From Sporobolomyces roseus (Eukaryota > Basidiomycota > Microbotryomycetes > Sporidiobolales > Sporidiobolaceae): a stretch of DNA of 64,000 nucleotides. Position numbers and translations under genes: made by a program. The stretch covers positions 1,984,001-2,048,000 of the forward strand of contig JADILM010000002.1 in the NCBI GenBank assembly GCA_016617785.1. The letters run 5' to 3'. Each line of letters opens with the position of its first letter. Positions within the stretch are counted from its first letter, which is position 1. Below the pieces are notes generated by a model. It saw nothing but the letters and a program-made list of their open reading frames with translations, ran no database searches and was not told the origin of the DNA. Of the stretch, positions 35,732-46,631 are shown piece after piece.

Positions 35732-36707
35732 ATGTTTGCATTCGTAGTACCAGGTACGTCTTTCCTTCTCTCCTCTCCCCTCTTTCTTCCTAACCCCTTC
35801 CTTTCACAGGTCGTTTAGTGTCCGTCCCTCCTCCCTCTCCCTTCCCTTCTCAACCCTCCAACTAATCCCCTCTAGATCAGTCAGCAAACCCTTCAAGATC
35901 CTTCCTCTCCCGAAAGGTTTCTCGCCCAAATCGAAAACCCTCAAGATTTGAATCATATCACTGTATTCCTCACTGGACAAGGTAAGCTCTCCTTTCTCTA
36001 CACCATCTCTCGAATGCAAGAGCTGAGGAAGAGATATGAAACGGGGGTGAATAGCACCTTTTCCAGAAGGTTATGGAGCGACTGTTCATTTAGAAATCCC
36101 GTAAATCTCTCTCTCTCTAGCTCTCTAGCTCTCTCGCTCTCTAGCAAAGGCACTGACTCTTTTCCCTCACCTCTCACTCTCTCTCTCTCTCTCGCTTCAC
36201 TAGTGGTAAAGGCTTCCAATTAATCGGCGGGTACCTTACTTCCCCTTCTCCCCTTCCCTCCCTTTCCTCCTCAAGCTAATCATCTCCTCAATCTATAGTC
36301 TATCCAACGAGAAACCTTCTGCGATCTTTCGTTTACGCGGAACTCTACCTTCCCCTTCTTCCATTTCCTTCACTCCAACCTCTACCAGTGCTTCCTCACC
36401 AAATACCTCAACCTTAGGAATCCTCTGTCTCCCACTCTCACAAATCTCCGAACAACAACTCTCCCTACTTCCCTCCTCCTCTTCAACAGCTCTCACACCC
36501 TCCTCCTCCTCAGCAGTGGGGGATCCAGTTAAACTAGCTCAATTAGTAGGGAAAAACTTATTCAATAGTCTGAGTGGATTCGTTAGGGAAGCACCGGGGG
36601 GTGTAGGAGGTAGTTGGTTGGAGTTTGGGAAGGTCGAGGAATGGTATAGGAATTTTGAGAGGAAATTGAGAATGGGAGGAATTGGGTTCTTGAATCAGAG
36701 TGATTGA
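35732..36707 (+). CDS. OPI10: Hikeshi / OPI10 family protein (Hsp70 nuclear import)
   Basis: Hikeshi carries Hsp70 into the nucleus during heat stress in animals; yeast Opi10 is the relative. Exons join as MFAFVVPG / RL / ISQQTLQDPSSPERFLAQI / APFPEGYGATVHLEIP / GKGFQLIGG / LSNEKPSAIFRLRG. This matches the family's VxGR start, PFPEG, W/FQLLG and NGKPSAIFK positions. The C-terminal exon keeps NLFNSLSGF and WYRNFERKL. Introns are only about 45-90 nt, giving six exons, with stop TGA at 36705-36707. A Ser/Thr/Pro-rich linker of about 50 residues in the middle is longer than in animals. Confidence 0.92.
36105..36200. repeat. Simple (CT)n / ctctag repeat in a Hikeshi intron
   Basis: Run of ctctctctctagctctctagctctctcgctctctagc within an intron of the Hikeshi gene, followed by a second CT run at 36175-36195. 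Low-complexity intronic sequence. Confidence 0.8.
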
Positions 36708-37031
36708 GCGATGGGGGATGTGGATGGGGATGTGGAGAGAGAGGAGTAGAGGGAGGGGGATGGGGGAAAATGGTTAGGAGGAAGGAAGAGGGGAGAATGG
36801 GAGAGGGTGCTGTACATAATTGAGAGGATAGTCATATCAGTTTAAGCAGTTTTCTTCATCGTTCGTCGTTCTCGTTCTCGTTCTCGTTCTCGTCTTTTAC
36901 CCTCGGTAATCTCGCATACCATCTCATGAGAGGCGAGCATTAGGTCATCGTCGATTGCGTTTGCGATAATAGTAAGCGGAGAATACAACAAAGAAAGAAG
37001 AAGTTGCGAAAAGTAGAGTTTTCGGAGTTTT
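36708..37031. repeat. Convergent 3' region with a (gttctc)n microsatellite
   Basis: About 320 bp between the Hikeshi and BolA 3' ends. It is G-rich just after the Hikeshi stop and has four to five perfect gttctc units at about 36867-36893. No gene seen. Confidence 0.7.
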
Positions 37032-37541
37032 TTACTGTTTCTCTGGTGCTCCCGTCTTTAACTAACAAGAACTCGATCAAGTCCTACTAATCAGCACAAA
37101 CCCTACGAAACTCGATTAGCAAGAGTGTAGAGAGACTTTACTTGTAATCCATGCATTCCTTTGATCTCATCTCCCAAAATCTGATTCACCAACCTGTGTT
37201 GTTTAATAGTGTTTAAACCCCTGAATGATTCATGTTCTACTTGAATCGCATAGAATGAACCACAACCACCTACACACATTCAATCAGAATCAGCGAGAGA
37301 TGGAGAAGGAGAGGGGAGAGAGACGAATACCTGAAACATCTTGAACTTTGACAATTGCTCCGGATAATGAGGATTCTAATCTTGATTTGAGGAGTGATTC
37401 ACCATCCGAGAGTTTGTCGGATAAGAGAGGGGAGGAAGTTGAGATGAAACGAAAGGAGGAAGCAAAAGGGGAAGATCTTGAGGGAGAGAGGAGGAGGGAG
37501 CGGAGACTCGTTGTTGGGCGGGATAGGATTGATCGAAGCAT
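37032..37541 (-). CDS. Mitochondrial BolA-like protein (BOL1/BOL3 type)
   Basis: BolA proteins work with monothiol glutaredoxin or Nfu1 in delivering Fe-S clusters in mitochondria. ATG 37541 opens a basic presequence (MLRSILSRPTTSLRSLLLSP). Then come LLKSRLESSLSGAIVKVQDVSG and, after a short intron, GGCGSFYAIQVEHESFRG with the family Cys, and KQHRLVNQILGDEIKGMHGLQ with the invariant His. The final small exon, after acceptor TTGTTAG, reads LKTGAPEKQ and stops at 37032-37034. An earlier acceptor would give a shorter tail, so the last exon is slightly uncertain. It is head-to-head with COX15, only 137 bp apart. Confidence 0.9.
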
Positions 37542-37678
37542 ATTCTTGGGAAGAGTGTGTGGGGAGTACAGTAGAGGATTAGGTCAAGGTTTCGGACGAA
37601 CCAATCCCGAGAATCTCTTGAAAAAAGTTGGATCTCTCTTTCTTCTCCTTTCACTACTCGAATCGATTTATACAAGAA

Positions 37679-39832
37679 TGCCACCAACCTCTATATGGGT
37701 CAGACCATTACTAGGTCGTACATCACTACTCACCTCTCAAACACCAACAACGAATCTATTGAAATGCCTTCAATCATCGAACACTCAATTCAGATCATTC
37801 AATTCATCCACTACGAGGGACACAATCAGAGAGTGGAGAACAACAGTACAGGCGAAACAGAGTAGGAATCGAGTCAATGGAATGATGGGGAGGAGACAGT
37901 TTTCGGCGTTAAGCGAGACAAGTCATAGGGCATCAGTGAGTCAATACCATCCTCTCTGATACATCCAGCCATGTTCTACGAGAGATATAATCTAGTCACG
38001 GCCAAGAGCGGAAGCGATCAGAAAGAGTTTCGCTACTTTCCCTCACGGATCGAACAGTGGCTACTCTCTATCCCTCGCTCTCGTTGACTCAAACTCGACA
38101 CTTGCTCTCTTCAGCACGAATACTGACGAATAACTTCTTCACTATGATGCACAGCTATCTCGTTCGCAATCTCCTCCTTCCCCGATCCATCTCCTCCGTC
38201 AACGAATCCGACTCCTCTCAACCGCATCCATCACTCCTTCCTCAACTGCCTCACACCCTCTCTCTTCCCCCTCTACGACCTCCTCCTCATCCTCCTCCGA
38301 CACCACCTCCGAACTACCTCGTCTCACGACACCTCTCGTATCGAAATACTTATTCTTAGTAGCAGGAATGGTATTCTGTATCGTCATCGTAGGAGGAATG
38401 ACACGTCTAACCGAATCAGGTTTGAGTATTACTGAATGGAACGTTATTTCCGGTACCGTCTTACCTTTCACTGCAGAAGAGTGGGAGAAAGAGTTTGAAA
38501 AATATAGAGAAACTCCTGAATGGAAAATGTAAGGTCCAACCTCTCTCTTTCTTCCTCTCACACACGAGTTCGATTGCTGATATAAGTGAGGTTTTTTGAG
38601 AGAGTAGTAATAATCAACACATTACTTTATCAGATTTCAAGCGGATTTATTTATGGGAATGGTCTCATCGCATGTTAGGTCGTTTAATCGGACTCACATT
38701 CCTCCTCCCCCTCCCCTATTTCATCCTTCGACGTCAACTCTCCCGAACAACTCTCTTACCACTCTTAGGAATCGCTACTCTCATAGGTGGTCAAGGTGCT
38801 TTAGGATGGTACATGGTTAAATCTGGATTGGATTCCGAATCAGTCGAAGAATTGGGAGGAGTTCCTAGAGTTAGTCAGTATAGATTGGCGAGTCATTTAG
38901 GGATGGCGTTTTGTGTGTTCAGTTTGTGTTTGAGGATGGGGTTGGGAGTTAAAAGGGATTGGCAAATCGCAAAGATGGGGAAAGGTTTGAGTGGAGTCAA
39001 GGGCGTACAACAATCGTTGGTTGTTCTGGAGGGTAAGACTGCGGGAAAAGTGAGAGTGGCCGTTACCGCGCTGAGTGGATTGGTATTCTTTACGGCGTTC
39101 TCAGGTAAGCTGCCAAACTCTCTGTCCTCATCTCTTCGAACGAGTCACTGACCTGGGGCTGCTTTCACTTCCACTTTGCGCCTCCTATCTCCTATCTCTC
39201 TGACTCACTCCACCCTTCATCGCTCCCTCTGACCACAACTTATTCCCAAACTCGCAGGCGCTTTCGTCGCAGGATTAGATGCTGGATTAATCTACAACGA
39301 GTGGCCCACGATGGGGGACAAGTTCTTCAACCTCTCTCCTGGACTCGCCGAGCTCAAAAAGGACTTTTATTGTCGCAAAGCTGATAAGAGCGATAGTTGG
39401 AGAAACTTTTTCGAGAATCCTACGACGGCTCAATTCGATCATAGAATGCTCGTAAGTCTTTACACTCTCTCTACTCACTGACACTGTCTGCGATGCTGAT
39501 AGAGTGAAGTATGAGAATAGGCATATACGACTTTCTTATCGATCGTTACTTTGTTCGCTGTAACTCGTCGTCAATCCATTCGATCTCAACTCCCACCCCT
39601 CACGAACCGACTCATTAAAGCTTCCCTACACATGTCAATCCTACAAGTCGTACTCGGTATCTCGACCTTGTTGTACCTCGTCCCGACTCATCTAGCGGCT
39701 ACTCATCAGGCAGGAAGTTTAGTGCTTTTGACATTGGTTTTGGGAGCAGGAGCTAGTTTGAGGAGACCGGGGAAGGTCGCGAGGGAGGTCATGAAGGTTA
39801 GAGCTATCAGAGAGAAGGCATTGAAGCTATAG
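37679..39832 (+). CDS. COX15: Heme A synthase
   Basis: Converts heme O to heme A for cytochrome oxidase in the mitochondrial inner membrane. ATG 37679 ([20 protein letters not shown]) opens a long presequence. Conserved parts: [83 protein letters not shown] and [12 protein letters not shown]. The heme-ligand histidines (SHRM, SHLG, FDHR, ATHQ) are all present, with about eight hydrophobic helices. The first intron is long (about 37936-38151). The stop TAG ends at 39832. The short head-to-head spacing with the BolA gene suggests a bidirectional promoter for two mitochondrial genes. Confidence 0.95.
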
Positions 39833-40086
39833 AGACGGAAGGGATAAGGAATTTGCACTTTGTACATAAAAATAGTAATCGTCCTCGTCGTTCACGCAAC
39901 TCATTTTCATTCTGTACACTCATTCTACCGCTCATCATGCAGTACAAAAAAGTAGTACGAGAGAGAGTTGATATTGATGAGTTTGAATCGAGTCTATGCT
40001 GATTTTGACATTGCCTCTTTTCTCTCTCTCTTCCCTCTTCCCTCTTTCCTCTCTCATCTCAGATACAGCTCTACTCGACGCGACTA

Positions 40087-41965
40087 ATGAGTAGCACTAC
40101 TATCTCACGCTCCTCACGTTACGCCTCCCACTCTCCCCTCTCCTCCTCTTCTCCCAGTCAAACTTCATCTCCCGATTCCTCTCGTTCTCTCCAACTTAGC
40201 TCTACTCCTCCCACCACCTCTTCAAGACCTTCCAACAGATCCATTCATGCTCCTCCCTCTACCGAGACTCCCCCTTCTTCACCTGAACAATCAATAAAGA
40301 TACAAACTGTCACTCGACTCAACTCAAACGAAAGGAGGACCGCTTCAAACTCTTCTTTACTCTCTGCTTTATGTGGTGAACCCAAATCTCCCACCAGTCC
40401 TCGTTCAAATCGTGATCCTATCAGTGAGTACACCTCCTAACGCTCAGTCCTCTTTTCACTTCTTCACCGCGGATTTCTAAACCCCATCATTCTTTTCGCT
40501 TAACTCCAGCTGGACGTCGACTTCCTTCGTGGTATTCGATTCATGCTCCTGAAGGGTTCCGACCTACTCCTCCTACGAACCCATACAAGTTGAGCAACCG
40601 ATTACTTTCGAACGCGATGGATGGATTGAAAGCGCAAAGTGAAAAAAGTACTAGTTTGAGTCCTAGTTGCGATCCTACTCCTCTTCCCGGATCATCGACT
40701 CTCACTCGACGTGCATCGACTGGAAGCGATTTGGGACATGGAGGACAAAGGAGGGAAGAGGGAGGAAGGATTCAGGATTCACCAACTTCGCTCAATTCGG
40801 AAATGTCGTTCGATGATCCTTCCCTTCAGAACACTTTCAGGTCAGACGTCGTCGCTACTGGAGGAGGAGGAGGACAGGCCGAAGCTCATTCGAATACGTT
40901 GGGACTCAATTTAGGTCCTGTTCCTTTCCATTCTCCCGCTTCTCCTCCTACGAATTCGACCAACCAGATGCAACTCGACGAGGTAGCTGGTCTACCCGAA
41001 GCAGTTCAAGACATTCTCGAACTCGAATCAGAAGTCGAATCCCTCAAAGTCAAACTCGCGAACCAAGCTGAACTCTTCAAAGTGAAAGAACATGAACTCG
41101 CTTCGCAACTCGAAACCTCTAGGACTCACGAAAAGCAGATCAAAGAGGAGAAGAATGGATTGTCAGAGAAGATCAAGGAATTGGAGGAGAAAGTTCAATC
41201 ACTCGAATCAGCGAAGATTCAAAAGAAGACTTCTTTCGAATCGACTATGGAGAAAGTTGGGCAAGAACAGAAGGTGGCTCAGTTGGAGAGACAGGTCATC
41301 GAGTTGACGAAACGACTCGAAGTTCGACCTGAGAACGTTAGGAGTAAATTTGCGAAAGGGAATTATTCGAGGAACGAGATGATGGAGATGCAAGGATCGA
41401 AATTGGCGAAATTGAGTGAGAAGAACGTAGAGAGGGATCAGATCTTACCTAGGGAGATCAGCGCGAGTGAGGCTTGCAGAGAAGTGAGTTCTCGCTTTCA
41501 ACTTTTCCTCTCTCTCATTGACTGACTCGCTTTTTTGGGGATAGATGCGCATCCAACTCGATTACTACGAGCGCAACGAGCAATCCTCTTCCTCGAGAGG
41601 TAGAGGAGCAGGTCGCAGCAACAACAACAACAGTCCCAACTCTATCTCAAACCCTCGACCTCTCTCAACTTTGAATCCAAACTTTGGAATGGGACCTTCG
41701 TTTGTCGAACTCGAGAACCTTAAACGAGCCAACTCGAAATTGCAAGAAGAGTTGAAGGAATCTCATCAGACCGTCGAGGAATTGATGAAAGAATTGTCGG
41801 ATTCAGGTGAAATTCTTCGCGAGCTGAGAATCAACCTGTTTACCGAGACTGATGTTCCGTTCGGGCGAGCTCACAGGTTTCCACGAGCCTCCTGCTAGTC
41901 CCGAGAGTAGTAGGCAATCATCAATCCATGTCATCGATGAGGAAGAGGAGGAAGAAGAATTGTAG
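40087..41965 (+). CDS. Ser-rich coiled-coil protein of unknown function
   Basis: Four exons. Exon 1 (40087-40421) encodes a Ser/Pro/Thr-rich disordered region. Exon 2 begins TGRRLPSWYSIHAPEGFRPT and runs through a long heptad-patterned coiled coil (VQDILELESEVESLKVKLAN to VAQLERQVIELTKRL). Exon 3 adds MRIQLDYYERNEQSSSS and a second coil (LENLKRANSKLQEELKESHQ). The last exon follows a 72-nt intron (acceptor GCTCACAG) and gives FHEPPASPESSRQ with a Glu-rich end (EEEEEEEL). No catalytic domain. It may be a scaffold or cytoskeleton-associated protein; that is a guess. Confidence 0.75.
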
Positions 41966-42234
41966 TCGCATTACTCGCTTGTGAAGGAGAAAAGGGGAAA
42001 ATGATTCGATTGGGTACTGCAACTTTAGTGATCTTTGTTTCATAACAATGTGTGATGGTGGGTACTGATTTGCTATCAACGAGAGAGAACGAGAGAGAGA
42101 GGACAACTATGCACATGCGAAAGAAGGATGATGGAGGTTTGAACGAAAAGAAGCGACGAGCAAGAAGGGAGCTCGTCCGAGTCGTATCAACAGCTAATCA
42201 CCGTGAACGACCTAAACGAGACCTGACTGAGAGT

Positions 42235-42984
42235 TTAGTTCAGCTTTTGGTTCTCGAGAACTTGTTTTCCGATTCCTCCATCTTTGAGAGTTTCGGCGAT
42301 TTGAGATTGAACGTCAGGTCCTCCAAACACCCTTGAGCCAGAGGCGACATCGCGGTGCTCTTCCGTCAAGTTCGTCATCTCCTCGTGGGACATGTGAGGT
42401 TCGAAGAGTCCTTCGCGAGCGAGACGAGATCGTTCAGCTACTTGCTGTAGGCAGGAGGAGGGCGAGGATCAGTACGTGAGAAAGCGTGAAGCAAGTACGA
42501 AGGATTCGAGGAGAGCAGGAGGAGGAGGGTGTGACGAGAGGAAGGAAAACCGAAACGAACCTCTTGTTGTCTGATCGCTTTCCTTTGAAGTCCGTCTTCC
42601 ATACCAACTCCACAATCTCCCTGACTCCTGATTTGTCGAGCAGTGTTCTCACCATGAAGACGATCTAGAATCGAGTGTGAGGGCGGTCAGCACGCGGGAA
42701 GAGGGAGAAAATCGACGAAAACGATGCCGTTACTTACCCCAGACTCCAGTAGCTGGCTCATGCTCTACTAGAGAAGCCCCATGTGCCGCATCGTGCTCGC
42801 TGTAGAAGAGGGAGAAGGCGAGGTAAAGAGGATAGAGAGCAAACGAAGGGAAAGTCAGTGTTCTTTTCGACGCTGATCTCGACGACTATAGGGGCGAAGC
42901 TTACAGGTGTCCTAGGTGAGTATCCTTGTTGGGGTACGCTACAGCCTCCGCGAATGCAGTGAGTTTCTCAGTGAAGGATGACAT
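42235..42984 (-). CDS. Small four-exon protein of unknown function
   Basis: Exons join cleanly in frame: MSSFTEKLTAFAEAVAYPNK, then EHDAAHGASLVEHEPATGVW, then DRLHGENTARQIRSQGDCGV with GMEDGLQRKAIRQQE, then QVAERSRLAREGLFEPHMSH and onward to VLENQKLN. Stop TAA is at 42235-42237. About 150 residues, hydrophilic, no signal peptide or membrane segment. Four exons with standard GT-AG borders and no stop make it very likely real. I do not recognise the family; the VFGGPDVQSQIAETLKDGG segment looks helical and conserved-type. Confidence 0.72.
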
Positions 42985-43601
42985 GGTAGTGAAGGGGTAT
43001 TCGATTTGAGGGGGTCAAAGAGTAGGTCTTGAGGCTGCGTGAGGGGTGAGTGCTGGTGGTGTAAGGGTGAGTAGTCTGTCGATCTGTGTCGATAGAGAAT
43101 AGTTCAAAGTGAATGGAAGGAAGGGAAAAGAGAGAGAGAGCCAGAAACTCACCCGACTTTGAACTTTGCTCTCGTTTCGTTCGATCCGATGGGGGAAGGG
43201 TGTGATTCCCTCATGACCGCAGCAATCACAAGGAAGCTAAATGTCACTATGATAGATTGAATCCAAGCGTAATGAGAAAAAAAGCGTAATCGATTCCTAG
43301 AAGTCAATTAGACCGTTTTAGTCAATCAGAGTATGACGATGAGTTTGACTCGATGCACCGCATGATACGATCGCTTTGAAATCCCTCCTCACGAGTGACG
43401 AGCAAGAGAGTGATGGGAAAATAATTGCGATGATTTGCAAAGGGAGAGGAAGAAGAGACAACAAGGTATACATATTCATTATCGATACAAAGTCTATGCG
43501 AGGGGAAGTCGTTTCAACCAGAGAAAGCAGCATCGTCGAGTCTGCGAAAGAAAGGGACCAAGTTAGTGTACAGCTACAGAGAGTGTGAGAGAAAGTGGAG
43601 C
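42985..43601. other. Region between the small orphan gene and the UbiB-like gene
   Basis: About 620 bp with the orphan promoter and the kinase 3' UTR. The minus frame 43318-43605 could be spliced onto the kinase gene as an alternative, hydrophobic C-terminus, but the simpler reading stops at 43602. Confidence 0.4.
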
Positions 43602-45805
43602 TCACTCGACACCGAATTCGTTGCGAGCCATGTCCTGCGAAACGGAGAAGCGATCAGTTTCAGCTCGAGTTTCGCAAAGTGCAAGTCAAAAGCTTACAGA
43701 TACTTGTCGTTGTAAGAGATCCTCCAATCCTTCACCTTTACCTCCCATCTTCTCCGTAATCCAACTCCTGATCCTCGTAAACTGGAATCCGAGATCGACC
43801 GCAAACAAGACGACTCTGAAGATGACAAGTCGGAACTTCTCGATAGCATAAGTCTTGAGACCGATTTGGGAGAGCGAACGAGATGCTCGAGGAGTGAAAG
43901 CTGCGAGACCGTCGGCGGCGTAGTGAGCGTGAATATTGATTCGGTTCGAAGGTGATCCCATCGCTTGATTGTTCGCTTGCAACATTCGAAGTCCTCGAGT
44001 GACAAAGATGAGTTCCTACAACGAGAGAAGGTGGTCAGCGAGGTAGTAGAGCGGGTAAGAAAGAGTACAAGCTCACCCTAGGAATCAATTCTTCACTCTC
44101 CAACATCGTCTTGATTCGCTCTTTAAGTCCAACTTGTTGTTCATATCTTGTCTGTTGTCCAAACTTCTTCTCCTCCTCCGTCTGATGTTCAGGTTCCTTT
44201 TGCTTCTTCAACTTATGCGGTCGAAGTAGAGTCAAAGAAGCGAAAATGTCTGAATTCTCGCGCTTGATTCCCCATGCGACAGCGATATCTTCAATCGCTT
44301 TGACGTCTCCAACGAAGAGTGATCTCCACAGTTTGCAGTACTGATAGCGGAAATCGACTGGCATGTCGACGTATAATCCGTGGTCGATCAAAACGATTTC
44401 AGGGTGTCCAGGTTTGTCTGCATGAGGTCGAACGAGGATGTTCCCGGGATGAGGATCTGCTTGAACCCAACCCCACTTGAAGACCATTGCTGAGTAAAGT
44501 TCCGTTACTGCATCCATCGTTTCTTTGACTGATAAACCGTACTCTGCTAATCGCTCTTTATCCGTCAAACGACACGCCGTCATGAAGCTATAAATCGCAA
44601 TGAGTCAGCTCATGTCTGATGAGATGAAAAGAAGAAGAGGTAGACTCACTCGGCGGTCATGACTGAAGTTCCCGTCCAATCCCAATGAACAGTCGGTACC
44701 ATCGCTCTCTTTCTCAGTGTCGGCTCCTTCTTGAGGTAATCGGCAGTTCGTTCAGCGTTGTGAGCTTCCGTGACGAGGTTCGCTTCTTTCCTCATTTGCT
44801 GGGTAACGTATTGCGAGATGAAAGCGACGGGTAAATCGAAAATCTTCTCGTAACTCCACAATAACGCTCGATAACAGAAGAGATCCCTATAGACTCAACG
44901 CAGAGTTGGTGACGAGTCAGAGACGCAATTAGAGAATTCGAGATAGGGTTTACTCACCATTCCATCTGTTTCGCAACTGCAGGTTTTCGCACTTTGACCG
45001 CAACCCATCCCTCGTCATCCTTCCAAGGTACTCCATTGACAACCTTCAGTCGAGCCTTGTGTACTTGAGCGATCGAAGCTGAAGCAACAGGGGTACGTTG
45101 GAACGAGTCGAAAGCTGCGTCGGGATGACAACCAAATTCTGCTTCGAACACTTTGACGACTTGATCCCAATCGACTGCTGGTGCTGCATCGAAGACATTC
45201 GCGAAAGCTTCTCGATAGGGTTTCGGTAGAATAGCAGCTTGAATTGCCAGCTGTACGAACCGAGTCCGAGTATCAGTGTTCGATTTCTCATCTCGGGGTC
45301 TCGAGCTGATTTCCATTGAGACGTACCGATTGAGCGAGCTTGATGTACATTCCGTTGTTTGTAACACATAGATTATGCAAACGTTTTGCAGTTCGCTCAT
45401 GTAGGGCATCGATTCCTTCTGGATTATCCGGCGAGAAGTTCATTTTAAAGTCGATCGCCAGCGTCAATCCAAACACGAGCTGAAAATGAAGCATACTTGA
45501 GCATCAGCAATCGCTAGCAACGAACAGCGAGAGAGCCTGCTCACGGTACGAAATGATCGTCTCAACGCTTCTTCTCCTTCATATCGATCGTAGAGGAATA
45601 CTCCAGATCCGATAGCTCCAGCGATAGCTAAACCTTTCCATCTCCTTCCTCCCATCTTCTGAGCCGGTCTAGCGGTCCCACTCGCGAGTCGAAGTTGAAT
45701 CGGGAATTGTTGAGAGAAAGTGCGAGGGATCGATGAGGGAGCCTTAGGGAAACATTGTGGCCGCAAGAGAGGTTCTGAGACGCCTCTGAAGGCGCGGGGA
45801 AGCAT
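43602..45805 (-). CDS. Mitochondrial ABC1/UbiB-family kinase-like protein (MCP2/ADCK1 type)
   Basis: UbiB-family protein of the mitochondrial inner membrane. In yeast the relatives Mcp2/Cqd2 and Cqd1 affect coenzyme Q and lipid distribution. ATG 45805 gives a basic presequence, then one membrane segment (WKGLAIAGAIGSGVFLYDRY). Kinase motifs: GMYIKLAQS (the KxGQ position, with Ala for Gly), VASASIAQVHKA (Ala-rich loop), WVAVKVRKP (VAVK), QADPHPGNILV and VLIDHGLYVDM (metal-binding loop). Exons: 45805 down to the final short DMARNEFGVE ending TGA at 43602-43604. The order matches ADCK1/MCP2 more than ADCK3/Coq8, but the subfamily is inferred. Confidence 0.9.
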
Positions 45806-46631
45806 TCGAAGTCGAGTCGATCTTGAAGAGTGAATCGATTGATTCGAAAAAGTTTATCTCGGAAAGGTGACGATTCTGATCGGCTAGAATTCTTCACAAA
45901 AAACTCCTATCGATGTGAACCGTCTCGTCGTGTGCTACAGCGAGAGAAAGTGGGAGAGGGTTCGCCGCGAAAGCGATCTCAACGATCAATATCCGTCGCA
46001 AAACTTGGAAAATGCTATAAATCGATAGCCCTAGTCGCTCAGATAATCGTTCCAGTCTCCTGCATCCGGCCAAGATACTACAGATGACGACAAGGCCATG
46101 TCAGCCACGGCGATTGACCTTGACCGGTGAACAAAGGAGACATTTGAAGGAATTTGAGCAATTTTGACGGAATCCTCGATGTTTACGGCCACACTCGAAG
46201 CCGTTGGGATGGCTAGGTATCCAGAGCAGGTAGTAGAGTCAGCTCGTCGGTCGTCGAGAGGGCTCGTCGCTTGGCGTTGAGCAGAGAAGCGGGAAAGAAT
46301 GTTATGCGAAGCGAGAAGAGCGAGAAGAGCAAGAAATCTAGTAGCTCTGTCGGAGACTGAGCAGGGGGCGAACGTCCAGAATACCTAGACAAGCTGCTAA
46401 CAGGCTCTTAACGAGTCGGAAGCTTGTAGGTAGCATGCCAGAGCGAAGAAAAGAAAAGAAGACGAAATTTTTGGTCCAGTAGCCTTTGATCCGGGTTCGC
46501 CAGCAAGCTAGAGTCACATTCAGAAGCAGTCAAGACGATATCTCGGAAGCAAAGGTAGAGGTAGGAAAGCAAGAGAGATTTTCAAATTTTTTTTCCTCCG
46601 AACACCTCACCTTCATCCGACATTCACCGCT
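45806..46631. other. Divergent intergenic region between two mitochondrial-type genes
   Basis: About 825 bp upstream of both the kinase-like gene and the PPR-like gene. A frame at 45830-46087 has no recognisable content. A T-run (aaattttttttcc) lies 45 bp before the plus-strand start. Confidence 0.4.

Noticed and set aside
36105..36200. CRISPR-like or structured repeat
   Set aside because: Plain CT-rich simple sequence inside an intron; no spacers.
43318..43605. Hydrophobic minus-strand frame as an extra exon of the UbiB-like gene
   Set aside because: The gene already reaches a natural TGA at 43602-43604; the extra exon would use that GTGAGC as a donor, which is possible but not needed.
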